Source: Udeniomyces pyricola
Taxonomy: Eukaryota > Basidiomycota > Tremellomycetes > Cystofilobasidiales > Mrakiaceae
Length of the DNA stretch: 64,000 nt
Reading direction: 5' to 3'
Assembly (NCBI GenBank): GCA_039545295.1
Contig: BCIK01000014.1
Location: 600,976 to 664,975, forward strand
The notes beneath the pieces are model-generated. The model saw only the letters and a list, made by a program, of their open reading frames with translations, was not told where the DNA came from and did not search any database. The position numbers and the translations under genes were made by a program. This document shows, in pieces, positions 11,918 to 22,841 of this stretch (the first letter of the stretch is position 1; each line of letters starts with the position of its first letter).

Positions 11918-13853
11918 TCCCGACCTGCATCGCTAGCGTACCAGTCATATATGCAACCAGTAGCAGGCGCCTCTAGTGAATGAATCTGTCGATTGACCAG
12001 ATTCGTCTTTCGGTAGATCGATCTGCTGCCAAAAATTCTGGCTGCCTGCAACACATGTGCACGGTTCACGAGACAGACTGACTGAGGACGCGTCAATCAA
12101 ACATCCCATGACAATCATGTGTCTGTATGCAACAATGCAACAGGTCGACCTCGTCAGCCGGAATGCCCCAGACGTGGTACAGGTAATTGAGGAAGATTGA
12201 CGAAATATGCGAGTCGAGGTCTCCATCAATCATCTTAAGCCGTCCAAGTGGACAGCGAAAAACAACGAAAAGAGGAGTCAAGGTGGAAGATGGAAAGGTG
12301 GAAGATGGAAAGGTGGGAGGGGAAGGTGGGAGGTGCAAAGTGGAAGGTGGAAGGTGGGAAAAGCAATCAGACACGTCCCACGACCCCGACGTCGCCCATC
12401 AGCACCCTCGAACAAGCAAGGGGCCATCAGAGCTCAGTCCACTTCATCGACGGCGCCGCGCGCACCCTCACGCCAGCACAAGGCCAGACAGAGAAAAGAA
12501 GCAGCAGCAGCAACCGCATGTCCTCCGTGAAGGGGTCCGGGTGGTCGTCTCATCGTCTCGCTTGAAATGATGTGGCTAGTGTAAACTAGCGAGACCAGTT
12601 GTTTCTCTATAGAAATGAATCCTGCAGAGTCTGTCGATCGGTAATGCGAAACGAAGGGAAACCAAGGGGAAAGGAGAGCAGGGGCACAAGGTCAGCACGA
12701 GACCCTAGACAGAGCACAAAGAGGACAAGTGTGCCTCAAGCAGAGGGGTAGAAGAGGCAACGAACGTGGTCAATGAAGAGACAGCCAAGAGGCGGGCGAA
12801 ATTTCGACTTTATAGGACGGCGGCGTGATTGAACCGATGTGTGAGTCTTGTAACCTTGCAACCGATCACCTTCGACCAGTTCACGTTTCACCGCTTGCAG
12901 CACCAGTGGCCAGTTGTTCAGCGCACAGCTTGGTCATCCTTGCGCGCTGCACAAGTATCATATGTACATTGTCTGCATGCATATTCCTACCAACCACAAT
13001 TCATCAGCAAAGGTGCTACTACAGCGCAGTTCTCCATGAGAGGATGATCTGTATACGATGACTTGATATATCCCAGTACAGTTACAGCAACGTGGGCTCT
13101 GAACAATTATGCAAGCTCCTCCCAAATCCCAACTCCTCCGATCCGCGACTCTTGCGATCGATTCATTTATCATCCAAGCAGTTGTATATAACGCCCGAAG
13201 CAACCGAAATGCATCACACGTGGCGCCACTTGTGATCCATATGCGCGTCAGCTTGACGACGTGCCGGCGACACGGTCACTTGATGATTATCGCATGAGCT
13301 TCGAGGACATCGGCGGAGATTTCTCAAAACGCCAAGCAACGTTCGAGGTGAAAGTCGCATGCAGACAGTGATTAGGTTGAATGTTTGGGCTCTGGGTCAT
13401 GAGTCTGCAAGGGAATGCACATGCGTAAGGACGCACTCGGCAATTAGTCGTCGTCGACGCCGGACCCATACCGTTTGCGTGGTGGGGTCCTGGTGTATAG
13501 GAATGCAATCAAGAGACAGGTGGAAACCTATAGGCAGTCGATCAAGTGACCCTTGTCGAAGGGAAAAGGCGTAGAGGATGAGGAAAGAAAAAGTTGTCGA
13601 GGCGACAATAATCAATTAAACGCGCATTGCGTTGAAGCATGACCGCTCGCGGACATGACCGAGGACGGGCTGCCGGTCGATAATCGATAATCATCAAGGC
13701 ACGTTGGTCCTTCTCTCGTTTAGCTCGCAACTTTGCTCAGGCCGTCTCATCGATTTATCAACATGTTCAAAAGACATTGCCCGACCCATTTCAGCAGCTC
13801 ACTACTATCACCCCTACTCTCCATTCCACCTACCGTACGCCACATCGCCAGCC
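11918..13853. other. Gene-poor region between the transposon and the RNase T2 gene
   Basis: No supported gene. Apart from the G-rich minisatellite near 12281-12361, only short unrelated open frames are present. The promoter of the plus-strand RNase T2 gene should lie in the last few hundred bases, which become CT-rich from about 13710. Confidence 0.55.
12281..12361. repeat. G-rich minisatellite (GGTGGAAGAT-like units)
   Basis: Tandem, imperfect units of about 7-14 bases built on ggtggaagat and ggtggga, strongly purine-biased on the plus strand. The open frames running through it encode repetitive peptides and are not considered genes. Confidence 0.7.
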
Positions 13854-16800
13854 ATGATCAAGGCCCGGTCCGTCCTGCCCCTGGCAACCATCGCTTGCGT
13901 TGTCCTCGCACTGTCGGTTTCGGCCGCCCCCACCAACGACAACCCTCACTCGGCCCATGACACGATCAACGACATCTGGTCCGCCATCAATCTCTGGCTC
14001 TACCGACTGCTCCATGGAGGCAAATACCCTCCTGGTTACCAGGTCGGAGGCGGCTCAGGTGGACCGTCTCCTAGCTCGGCGTTGATTTCGATCCCGGTAA
14101 GTACCGCGCATCATGACTGTTGGGGTTGTTTCATGATTCGGACCGGTCAGATAAGTTGTGGCAGGGGTCAACGGCATGACAATCCCCCTGTCGCCTGCCT
14201 TCCATATAGCTTTCACCTTGTTTCTACACACATTCCCTACGCCCCACATGATATTCTTCTATGCGATGGTATGCTGGATTAGCTCGACAAAAGCAGAGGG
14301 CCCAGCACTCCAGCCTGTCCAATCCGTCATGACGATCTCTTACTGACGTGACGTTGGAACATCTGTCTGGTTTTCTTTTCATTCGTCGCTTCGACCCCTT
14401 CCCTACCTTTGCCTATATTCGTCAGGCCTCGTCTTCGGCTGCCTTCAGCTCCATCATTTCTTCGGCGTTTGTATCTGCGTCGTCCTCCGCCTTCGCATCC
14501 TCGGTCGCCACTTCTGCCCCGGCAATCTCGACTTCTTCCTCAAGCAGCTCCTCTGTTATCTCCTCGGTGTCCTCGACTGTCTCCTCCACCGCCGCCCAGC
14601 CTTCGTCTGGAGCAGACGACTACCGCTCCCTTCCTGCGTCAGATCCCACCGTCTGCTCAGCCCAACCCGCGTCGAGTTTCCCTGTCTCGTGCTCGGTCTC
14701 GAGCCCAGACAACACGTGCTGCACGACGAGTCCCGGCGGTCACTACTTGAGCACTCAGTTCTGGGATACTGGTAGCCAGTCCACTGGTCCCAACACCTCG
14801 TTCACCCTTCATGGTCAGTAACCTACCTAACATGACTGATCGAGCCGTAGGCAAGCTCATCCGAGCCGAACGCTTGCTGATGATTTATGTCTTCAATCCG
14901 TCTGGTGGATACATGGCGAGCAGGTCTTTGGCCGGACAACTGCGACGGAAGCTACGAGCAATACTGCGATCCCTCGCGAGAGCTGACCAACATCACCCAG
15001 GTCCTCAAACAGTATCAGCGTACGTCGATCGATGCCCGGATGCCCTTCAAACTCAGCGTTCAATCTGTGAGGAACGACTTTGGGACTGACTGCATTCCTT
15101 GCTCCTTATCTCGAGTAGAGACCGATCTTCTCAACCACATGGACACGTACTGGAAAGATTACAGCGGGTCAGTCACCGTCGGTTCTCAGCGGGATAAAAG
15201 GGGTCTCAAATGCTTGCAACGTTTGACTGATAAGTTTCTTACTATACCATTCCATCGATCAATTGCACTTTTTTGTACCATCATCTAGCGATGATGAGAC
15301 CTTCTGGGAGCATGAATACAACAAGCACGGAACTTGCGTCTCTTCCCTCGAGCCTCGATGCTTCAACAACGTAAGCCTCTCTCCCTACTTTTCTAGCGAC
15401 CCTCGCATTGACGAAACAGGATGACTGACGCAACTTTCTGCAATTGACCTGACAGTATACCCCTCAGGAAGAGGTGAGCCGCCCTTGGGTCCAGCCGTGC
15501 GGTAATCGATCGCTCCCATTCTGATGCCCAACCTTTACTTGCCCTAATTGCTTTAGGCTGTCTACTACTTCCGGCGAGCCGTGGAACTCTACAAGACTCT
15601 GCCAACGTACGACTTCCTCGCTGCCGCCGGCATCTACCCTTCCCTCGACAAGACGTACACTCTCGCCGAGATCACCGCGGCCCTCGAGAAGGGTCTTGGC
15701 GGCTCGGGCGAGGTCAACGTGAACTGCCAGAAGGGCGTCTTCAACGAGGTTTGGTACCACTACGTCGTCCAAGGTTCTGTCGCTGATGGAAGTACGTCCC
15801 TGTTCTTGCTTAGTTCGCTTCCCTGTTCCATGTCTTTTTTGTTCCTTTGGCTGATTCAAGTTGTCAACCCCTTTCAATCCTTCGGGGTTTCTTTTCTTTT
15901 CTTTTTTTTTCCTCTCACAGACTTCATCCCAGCTCCCCTCGTTGGATCGCCCTCGACTTGCCCTAGGTCCGTCATCTGGCGTATTCAATCAAGCAGAGTG
16001 GACCTCGTTTCTGACTGACATTTCCTTGTCTTTCTTTGTCCTCCATATCTCAATTTCAAATCTCGCTGTGCCATGGCGAACAGCTCGGGTATCAAGGTTG
16101 GTTGTCTCTCCACTGCCCTTTGCCTTTTCCTTTGTCCACACTCCACCTTGCTGTTTCGTTCTCTGTCAAAGCTTTCCGCTCATGTCTCTTTTCATCTTTC
16201 CGTGCCCTTCATCCTTTTTCAACTTACCAATAGTACTATCCCAAATTCGTCACTCTTCCCACCGCTTCCTCGACGGCCACGTCATCTGGCGCCGCGCCGA
16301 CTTCGACCGGGACCGGCTCATCCGGGTACCTATACGCTGTCTCAGCCGATGGATCCATTGCCTCGGGCTCTTGCATCATCTCTGGTGGTTCGTTTTCACC
16401 TCGATCAAATTCCATAGAGGTCCTGCTCTTTTCATCGGTTCGACCAATGGTCAACATGCGCTCACTCGTGATACTGGCTCGTCCTCGAACTGTGCTCCTC
16501 TTGTTTGTCATTCACAGGCTCGTGGTACAAAGGTGGCACTTGCGCAACATTCACTCTCAAAGAGGTGACTGGCGGTTCGTTCACGCTCACCTCGAGCAAA
16601 GGCCTCTGTGCTGTAGACGGAACGTCCAAGCTATTGACGTGCTCGGCCAACAACAGTGCCGGTTCTGAGTTCCTTATCGTACGTCGTTTTTTTTCCTGAT
16701 TATCTCTCGCTTTCCCCGATTCATGCAAACCTTATCGCGTGCTGGACTAGCGAGGTGTTGTCAATGCTTGCTTTGTCCTTTCCTCTCCTTTCTGTTCACC

Positions 16801-17055
16801 GGGATGCATGCATGTGTCCATCTACTTACGACTCAACTCTTCTCTTTCCTTCCTTTCTTCGTTCCATCTCATGCGTGTCCAACGAATCGCTTTATACCAA
16901 ACCATACGTTCATGCAGGGCTCTGACGGCACTCTCAACCTCGGCGGTTCCACCGTCTTTTCGGCCGCTCATGTCCCCGCCTCGGGGGAGAAAGTCGACGT
17001 GTACCGCACGGCCGATCAAGCCCTTCCCTTAACCCTGAAATACGTCGGCAAGTAG
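13854..17055 (+). CDS. Secreted ribonuclease T2
   Basis: Endoribonuclease of the T2 family, which cleaves single-stranded RNA through 2',3'-cyclic phosphates; probably secreted or vacuolar. 540 aa from 12 exons: 13854-14096, 14426-14813, 14924-15019, 15119-15167, 15289-15370, 15456-15473, 15557-15791, 15921-15966, 16084-16096, 16234-16387, 16518-16678, 16918-17055. A signal peptide (hydrophobic to about residue 24, ending SVSAAP) is followed by a Ser-rich linker. Active-site box 1 is FTLHGLWPD (His210) and box 2 is FWEHEYNKHGTC (His267, Glu268, His272), so the enzyme looks intact. A second Ser/Thr/Gly linker leads to a C-terminal extension of about 130 residues (GSWYKGGTCATFTL ...), as in other long fungal T2 enzymes. 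Two microexons (18 and 13 nt) are required. The donor of exon 10 could be 16385 instead of 16388. Confidence 0.92.
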
Positions 17056-17840
17056 AGAAACACCGATTCAAAAACGTAGCGACAGGGTTGCTTATTCTGT
17101 TTAGATCATAGCTAGATGTCCTCCGTGCCTCTCGAACGACTTTTGGTGGACTTTTTTTTTCTTTTTTTTTTTTTTTCTTTTTTTTTGATTACAGTACTAT
17201 CATTTATGCTTCGATTCGGCTTCGTCTGCCCACTTCTGATCTTATCCACGTACATATCTCTATCTGTTCCTTTTTTTCCTTCGTATCCTGTCCGCTTTCA
17301 AGTTGTAACTACCCCGGCCCAGGATATATATATATATCCGAAGATCCCTTCCAGCCTGTATTGACCTTCCCTCCATCTCTTCTTCGTGCTCTTCGTTCGA
17401 ACCCAAAAATCTCAATCCAGTTGGATAGAAATATACATAACTCATGTATGTGGTCTGTCCGCGGATTGGACGTGGATAGAACAGCTGATGATTCGAGGGA
17501 GATGGCCGGTTGAAAAGGAGAATCAGGACAACGTTCATGAGACAATCATTGATCATTGGCACATCTCATATATATATATATATATATATCGCAATATACT
17601 GGACATATAGATATATCGATGCACGCAGGCATCGTTGGAAGAGTATATACGGGTGGCTGCAAATTTGGCGCGTTCAAGGTGAACGAGAAGCCGCGGCGCC
17701 GGACGTTTGATGATGATCCAATATGACGTTGAGGATGATTATGCCGATTATGGAAGCGCGCCCTTCCTCAGCCTAATCACAACCATCACCCCTCATCCTC
17801 CTTTCCCACACTACGTCTAACTGTCACCTTTTCAGTCATC
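17056..17840. other. Intergenic region, T-rich 3' flank and TA repeats
   Basis: No gene is seen. The first 140 bases after the RNase stop are T-rich (17150-17187), matching the pyrimidine bias downstream of other genes here. TA runs lie at 17325-17336 and 17569-17589. The final 150 bases before 17841 are CT-rich and probably hold the promoter of the next gene. Confidence 0.6.
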
Positions 17841-19265
17841 ATGCCATCCCATTCTGTTTCTAGCTCGAGCACGCCCGAATTTCAATTCCATTGGCCCGCT
17901 GTTCAGTTCGTCAAACCGCTTGTCAATCAGGGTGTCTAACACTCCCCCCGCTCTGAGCCTTGGGAACGCGACCCGTTGTGCGCGCGCGCGCTGACAATCA
18001 GTCCCCCATGTCCCGTCCTTGCGAAAGGGGGGGCTAATCGATCGACTCTGGCTTGCTGACTTGCGTCTCCTTGTGTGGGGGGGGTTTGGTCACTTTACTT
18101 TTCTTGATTTCTCTCGCTTAAACCAATCAGATGGACTCCCAATCTCATCGAAAAGATGCTTCTCTGGATCAAGTATAACGAAGACGTTCGACAAGTTCTG
18201 TATCCCTCGCCTAATTCCTCTTCTTCGGACGCCGCCGCCGCTGCGACGAGCTCCTCCTCTAGTTCCGTCACCAAACCAAAAGTCGTCTATCACGCCAAGG
18301 TAGCAGAGTACCTCTTTGCGACCGACGCGACGTACGCCGAGTACTTTCGGGATGAGAAAAGTGCTTCGCCCGAAGAAGCCAAGATCATCCTCGAGGGAAG
18401 GTCGAGAGCTACCAAAGCCATCAAAAACAAGCTGAGCGAGTTCGTCAAACTCCCCTCTGATCCTTCTGACGCGCCCCGCCAAAGAAGCATTTTATTATTA
18501 TTATTATTAGGAAAAAAACCCAACATTATGGTCTTCCATAAACGAATCCAATCAAACTCTGGGCCTCATGTCTTTGTATTTTATATTTATTCTTTGGTTT
18601 TTGAAACCTTGGATTCTGTTGCGCTTCTTGCTGCTTGTTCAGGGTCACGAGGATTTACTACGCCCAGAAAGAGATCTTGGGGATGGATGGAGCCTTAGGA
18701 GAAGGGATCAACGGACCGGAAGAAATCATTCCCGGAACCCCCTTGGCCGTCCGTTGGAGTATGTGTCCAACATTGATGCCCCCCCCCCCCCTTTCCTTTT
18801 TGGTTTTTCACTTCTCTTTACTTTCCTGCTGAAGATCTCTTTCCATTGTCCCAAAACTCCCAACTCACATCTTCTCGCATCTTGCCCCTTCTTCTTCTTC
18901 CTTTTTTTTTAGACAGTGGTGTCAAGCAAAAGTGTCCTTGGTTCTTTATCGCTCAGGACTTGTTACCAGAAAAGAACCCTGCGACTCAAGCATCGGTAGG
19001 CCCTCACACGGATGGATCCGTGTCTGGTTCCAACACCTACCCCATCGACGTCGACGACCATAAACTCTCGAATCTTTCCTCTGAGGCTCGCGGCGAAGGT
19101 GGCAGTAGCCAAAGTGACATTCACGACAACCAACCCTTGGCTTCCGGTTCAAAGAACAAGGTAAAAAAAGGCGGATAACAAAGAGGGGGTCTTGAATCCG
19201 TTGGTAGTCATGAGTTTATCGTGTTACTCACTTTCTCAATGCTCTTTATACTGCTTTGATCGATC

Positions 19266-19302
<37 letters not shown>

Positions 19303-19819
19303 ACCTGTCAATCTCGTTTCGGACCCTCATCAGACTCCGGCCGGAAAGGTCGCTCAGATGTTTGCGTACGACGGACCGAGCCCACTGAACGCGCAGACCT
19401 ACCTAAGCGCCCAGACCTACCTCTCGCTCAAGCGGGAGCTCGATCGGGAAGCGTCCGAGCGGGAAGCCGAGGTCCGAGAAGCTGAAGACCGTCGGCGGGG
19501 CAAGAAATCGGAGATGAATGCTTCTTCCGAACGACTTCTTCAAGGGGAGAGCAAGATCGAGGCCGAGCTTCGGGCGCTCAAAGCGGAGGTCGCCAAGGAT
19601 AAAGCGTCGTTGGAAGAGCGCAAGTTGGCGTTGGAAGAGAGGAAAGTAGCGTTGGAAGAGAGGAAGCTGGCGTTGGAAGAAAAGCGGATGGATTATGAGG
19701 AAAAGGAAAAGATGATGGTGCAGATGAGGTTGGATCACGAGGAGAAGGAGAAGATGTTGTTGCAGCAGATGTTGGAAGTCGCCGCTCAACGGACCGGCTC
19801 CAGCGTCGATCATGAGTGA
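17841..19819 (+). CDS. Myb/SANT-like DNA-binding domain protein with C-terminal coiled coil
   Basis: Not a named gene. Exons 17841-17905, 18131-18439, 18643-18758, 18913-19160 and 19334-19819 encode 407 aa. The N-terminal half resembles the trihelix/Myb-SANT-like domains common in basidiomycetes: QWTPNLIEKMLLWIKYNEDV at the start, VVYHAKVAEYLFATDATY in the middle, then KAIKNKLSE joined to VTRIYYAQKEILGMDGALG, and KCPWFFIAQDLL. An acidic Ser-rich linker follows. The last 130 residues form a long charged coiled coil with tandem LEERKLALEERK units. Introns 1 and 2 both begin GTTCGT, and only these donors keep the phase. A DNA-binding role is inferred from fold resemblance; such domains also occur in domesticated transposon proteins. 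Confidence 0.75.
19270..19300. repeat. (CA)n microsatellite in an intron
   Basis: About 15 CA units inside the last intron of the Myb/SANT-like gene, between the donor at 19161 and the acceptor at 19333. Probably neutral. Confidence 0.95.
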
Positions 19820-21196
19820 ATTTTAGGGCATTTACGCTTTCTGCTTCTGCCGTCATCGGCCTTGATATACCTTGATCCTCATGAACTGTGTTGTTTGTAT
19901 CCATCTAGGGTCAGTTGAGCACCCATCAGAATGTCCAACTCGCGAATCGGCCAAGATTCTAGTCCTCTATCAGCGTGCGTACAGCACGACTGTATCTGTC
20001 TAGCTTGCACTTTCCTCGGCTCGCTCCCCCCTCTCATAGCTGTTTCCCAGAACCGCTTCGTATACACGTGCATCAGTTACATACTCCTTTGTCCTCATAG
20101 CCCGGGTTTCTCGCTTGTGTAGGCAAGCGAGCTGGGTGTTGTCGTAGTGCCCAAGAACACAAAGAAAATACAGAGAGGCAACGCGACGAACGCAGGATGT
20201 TTGCGAACGAGACCTTTGCTTTGTTGTCATTTGAGACTCGTTGTGATAGCAGATCCACCTTATTACATTGGCCGAGAGGCATCGGGACGTCAGAGCTTGC
20301 AGCAGTCAGAAAGACGTGTCAGGAGTCCGAAACGGCACGAAGCGACGACAGACGTCCTTCAGCTTGGACGGGTCAGTAAGCGATCGTTTCAAGTCTTTTG
20401 GTTTGAGAAAGTTTATTGACCGATGGCACCAGACCAGCTCAACGAAAAGAGTTTTTTTTTCTTTTCTTCTTCCCCTTATTCTGTCCGGAGCGGTAGTGGG
20501 AAAGAGTTTATTGGATTAGGCGCGTTGTGGACTCGAGACCGAACATCGACGACGAGATTGGAGGAGGACATGAGGATGGTGGTGATGTCATTAGGGAGCC
20601 AATGATGGTCATGGCTGGCTGGACGCGCAGGGGCTAGGTATGTGGACGCTGAGAGCATAAAGCGCAGAGCCCTCGGCAGGTAAGCGGCGGATCTATGCAC
20701 TCGTAACCGCTCTGATGAGATATGCATATTCCATCCTGACTCTGAGTATCCCCATTAGGAAGGGCAGGCGAGTGTCAGAAGATATGGAAGATGTCCGATG
20801 ACGTTGCTTAGCAGCAAGCCAGGCTTGCCGGATTGACGAGTAGGAAAGAGACGTTCGATCCACAGATGATAGGAACAAGCTCCAAGATAAGTAGCCGAAC
20901 TCGAAAGGAACGTCAGTATTCTCCAATGAGTGAGGATGGTAAGCGCAGGAGCGAGTGATGTCACGTTAGCAAGAACCCGTTCCTTCCCCACATCCGGCGT
21001 TTATTTTCTGAAGGAATCGCTATGCTCAATGTTCTCTTTTTTTTTCGGACAGCATGTATCGTGGCATGCCCGAGCTCCCCAGGCCGTCGACCGACGGCGC
21101 AGGCCAACCAACAGACCAAGAAAAAAACGGGGAGTGAAGAGATTGGGGGAGACTTTAGGGGGGGGGGAATGAGTGAGGGGGTTCGAAGAGGGTAAT
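19820..21196. other. Intergenic region between the Myb-like gene and RPL43
   Basis: No supported gene. Open frames on both strands are short, lack splice-consistent extensions and resemble nothing I recognise. This is a convergent interval, so it should hold the 3' ends of both neighbours. A T-rich run lies at 20451-20480. Confidence 0.5.
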
Positions 21197-21831
21197 TTAC
21201 ACCTCAGCGAGCTCTCGGAGTCGTCGAGTGGTGCTACGAGGGGTAACAGAAGAGAGATGGGTGTGAGCGTTGAGGATTGTAGGAGAGCAGAGCAGCGAGA
21301 TGTATGCGCCAAGGGGAGGGAGGACATGAGAAAGAAAAGGGACATACGACTTGACGGTCAGAGCAGCGGTGGTCTGCAACTGCCAAGCACCTCCGGCGGT
21401 GACCTTCTTGCAGGACCTGCACTTCCAGATACCGACGGCAGTTCGCTTGGTAGCGTCCTAGAAACGACAAGCGACACACGGGCACGAGAGGAGGAAAGGA
21501 TGGAAACAGGGAAGTGGTGCATAGGTACAAGGTCAGCTTCAAGGCAATTGAGGCATGTATGACTGACAGCAACTCGAAGTGGGTTGCGTCATCACAAACT
21601 CTCAGGTTGTGAAAAGCTTTGGGAGACCAACAATGCAGACAGCAGTTGCCGCAAGGAGGGAGGAAAGGGGACGGGGCAGAGGGACAGAAGACAGCGTACC
21701 TTGCCGCAGAAATCGCAGGTGTAGGTACCGTGCTGCCAGACCTCCATCTTCTTGACGGTCTTACGGAGGGAAGCTCCGTATCGGACTCCGTACTTTCCGG
21801 TAATGCCGACTTTCTTGGTTCGCTTGGACAT
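21197..21831 (-). CDS. RPL43: 60S ribosomal protein eL43 (L37a)
   Basis: Zinc-binding protein of the large ribosomal subunit. Exons (minus) 21831-21700, 21457-21348 and 21233-21197 give 92 aa, the standard family length. The start [20 protein letters not shown] and the end RRLRELAEV match the family closely. The four zinc cysteines are C39, C42, C57 and C60 ([15 protein letters not shown]). It is head to head with the RPS25 gene, suggesting shared control of two ribosomal protein genes. Ribosomal protein genes are highly expressed and growth-regulated; no specific operator was identified. Confidence 0.97.
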
Positions 21832-22272
21832 TGCTGGAGTGATGAGAGAGAGAGGTGGGTGCGGTGGTGAAGGGGGGGGGGNGGGTAGTTGGTTGAGGGA
21901 GGGAGGGGAGAGGGCAGGGCACGCGGGCGAGAGGCAAGGTGCGGAGAGAGGGGACGAAAGCGAAACGGCAGGGCAGGATAGAGAGAAGAGAAAAGGGATG
22001 AACGTGTCAGTCGAGAGAGTCGGAAGGATATGTTGGACAATGCATAGTTGAGGAGCTATGGGAGGGATGACAGGCTAGCGGTGAGGATAGGAAGGGGTGA
22101 GGCAAGGGGAGAGAGGACGAACTTGCTGGGTGAGGGCAAAGAGAAGGTCGAAGGGCAGAGGAAAGGCGAGGAGACGACGAGCGTTTTTTCCAGACGAGAG
22201 ACCAGACGAGAGACAGAGGCGGCGGAACCAAGGGGGGGGAGGGAGCGAGGGGAAACGCGCGCGCGTCACATT

Positions 22273-22305
22273 CCAGCCAAGCAAGCCAGCCAGCCAGCCA
22301 GCCAG
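22273..22305. repeat. CCAG tandem array (left arm)
   Basis: CCAG repeated about six times with small interruptions. Its reverse complement pairs with the CTGG-type array 350 bases downstream, so the two could fold as a stem. Confidence 0.8.
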
Positions 22306-22652
22306 TCAAAGAAAGAGAAAGAGAAAGAGACGGAAACAGGCGACGGCAGCACAGTCATAAAGGATGATACAAAACCAAGACAAAGTCAGCTTCCATGGTC
22401 ATCTACTGACTGGATGACTACATGTCCTTCCAGTGAGGGTACCAAGGGCCGGTCTACGCGGCGACAGAGACTTACGTTGCTTCTCGAGATCAAAGGAGCG
22501 GACGTCGAAGAAGGGAGCGGGGACGGCTCGAAAAGTTGGCCAAAGAGCGGCCAGTCGAGCTTGTCCGCACAGGCAGAGGCAACCATGAGGTCAGAGCGAG
22601 TTCTCCCTTGGGAGCACAGCTTTCTCAGCTAGCTCTCTGGTTAGGCAGCAAG

Positions 22653-22696
22653 TTGGCTGGCTGGCTGGTTGGATGGATGGCTGGTTGGCTGGCTGA
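22653..22696. repeat. CTGG/TTGG tandem array (right arm)
   Basis: Tandem ggct/ggtt/ggat tetranucleotides just upstream of the RPS25 start, complementary to the CCAG array at 22273-22305. Confidence 0.8.
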
Positions 22697-22841
22697 CACC
22701 ACAGCACCAGCACAGCCCTTCCTTCCCCCCCCCCTCCGCCGAGCAGCCTCCAGAGTGAGCGAGCCAAACGCTCCAGCCTTAGCCTCACCCATTTTTCACC
22801 AGGCCACCCTTCCCACTTCTTGTTCCCACCCTTCAGTCATC

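Larger units (their letters stand above)
21832..22841. promoter_or_regulatory. Divergent promoter region of RPL43 and RPS25
   Basis: About 1 kb between the start codons of two divergently transcribed ribosomal protein genes. It contains a CCAG tetranucleotide array at about 22273-22305 and a complementary CTGG/TTGG array at about 22653-22696, plus a poly-G run near 21873 with one ambiguous base. The promoter role is inferred from position; 5' UTR introns may also be present. Confidence 0.6.

Noticed and set aside
11251..11948. Short open frames inside the transposon as a transposase remnant
   Set aside because: None shows a DDE motif, zinc finger or any recognisable transposase sequence.
12187..12570. 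127-codon plus-strand open frame
   Set aside because: It overlaps a minisatellite, and its repeats explain the open frame; no similarity recognised.
15967..16083. Frameshift in the RNase T2 gene
   Set aside because: The apparent frame change between catalytic and C-terminal parts is fully explained by the 13-nt exon at 16084-16096.
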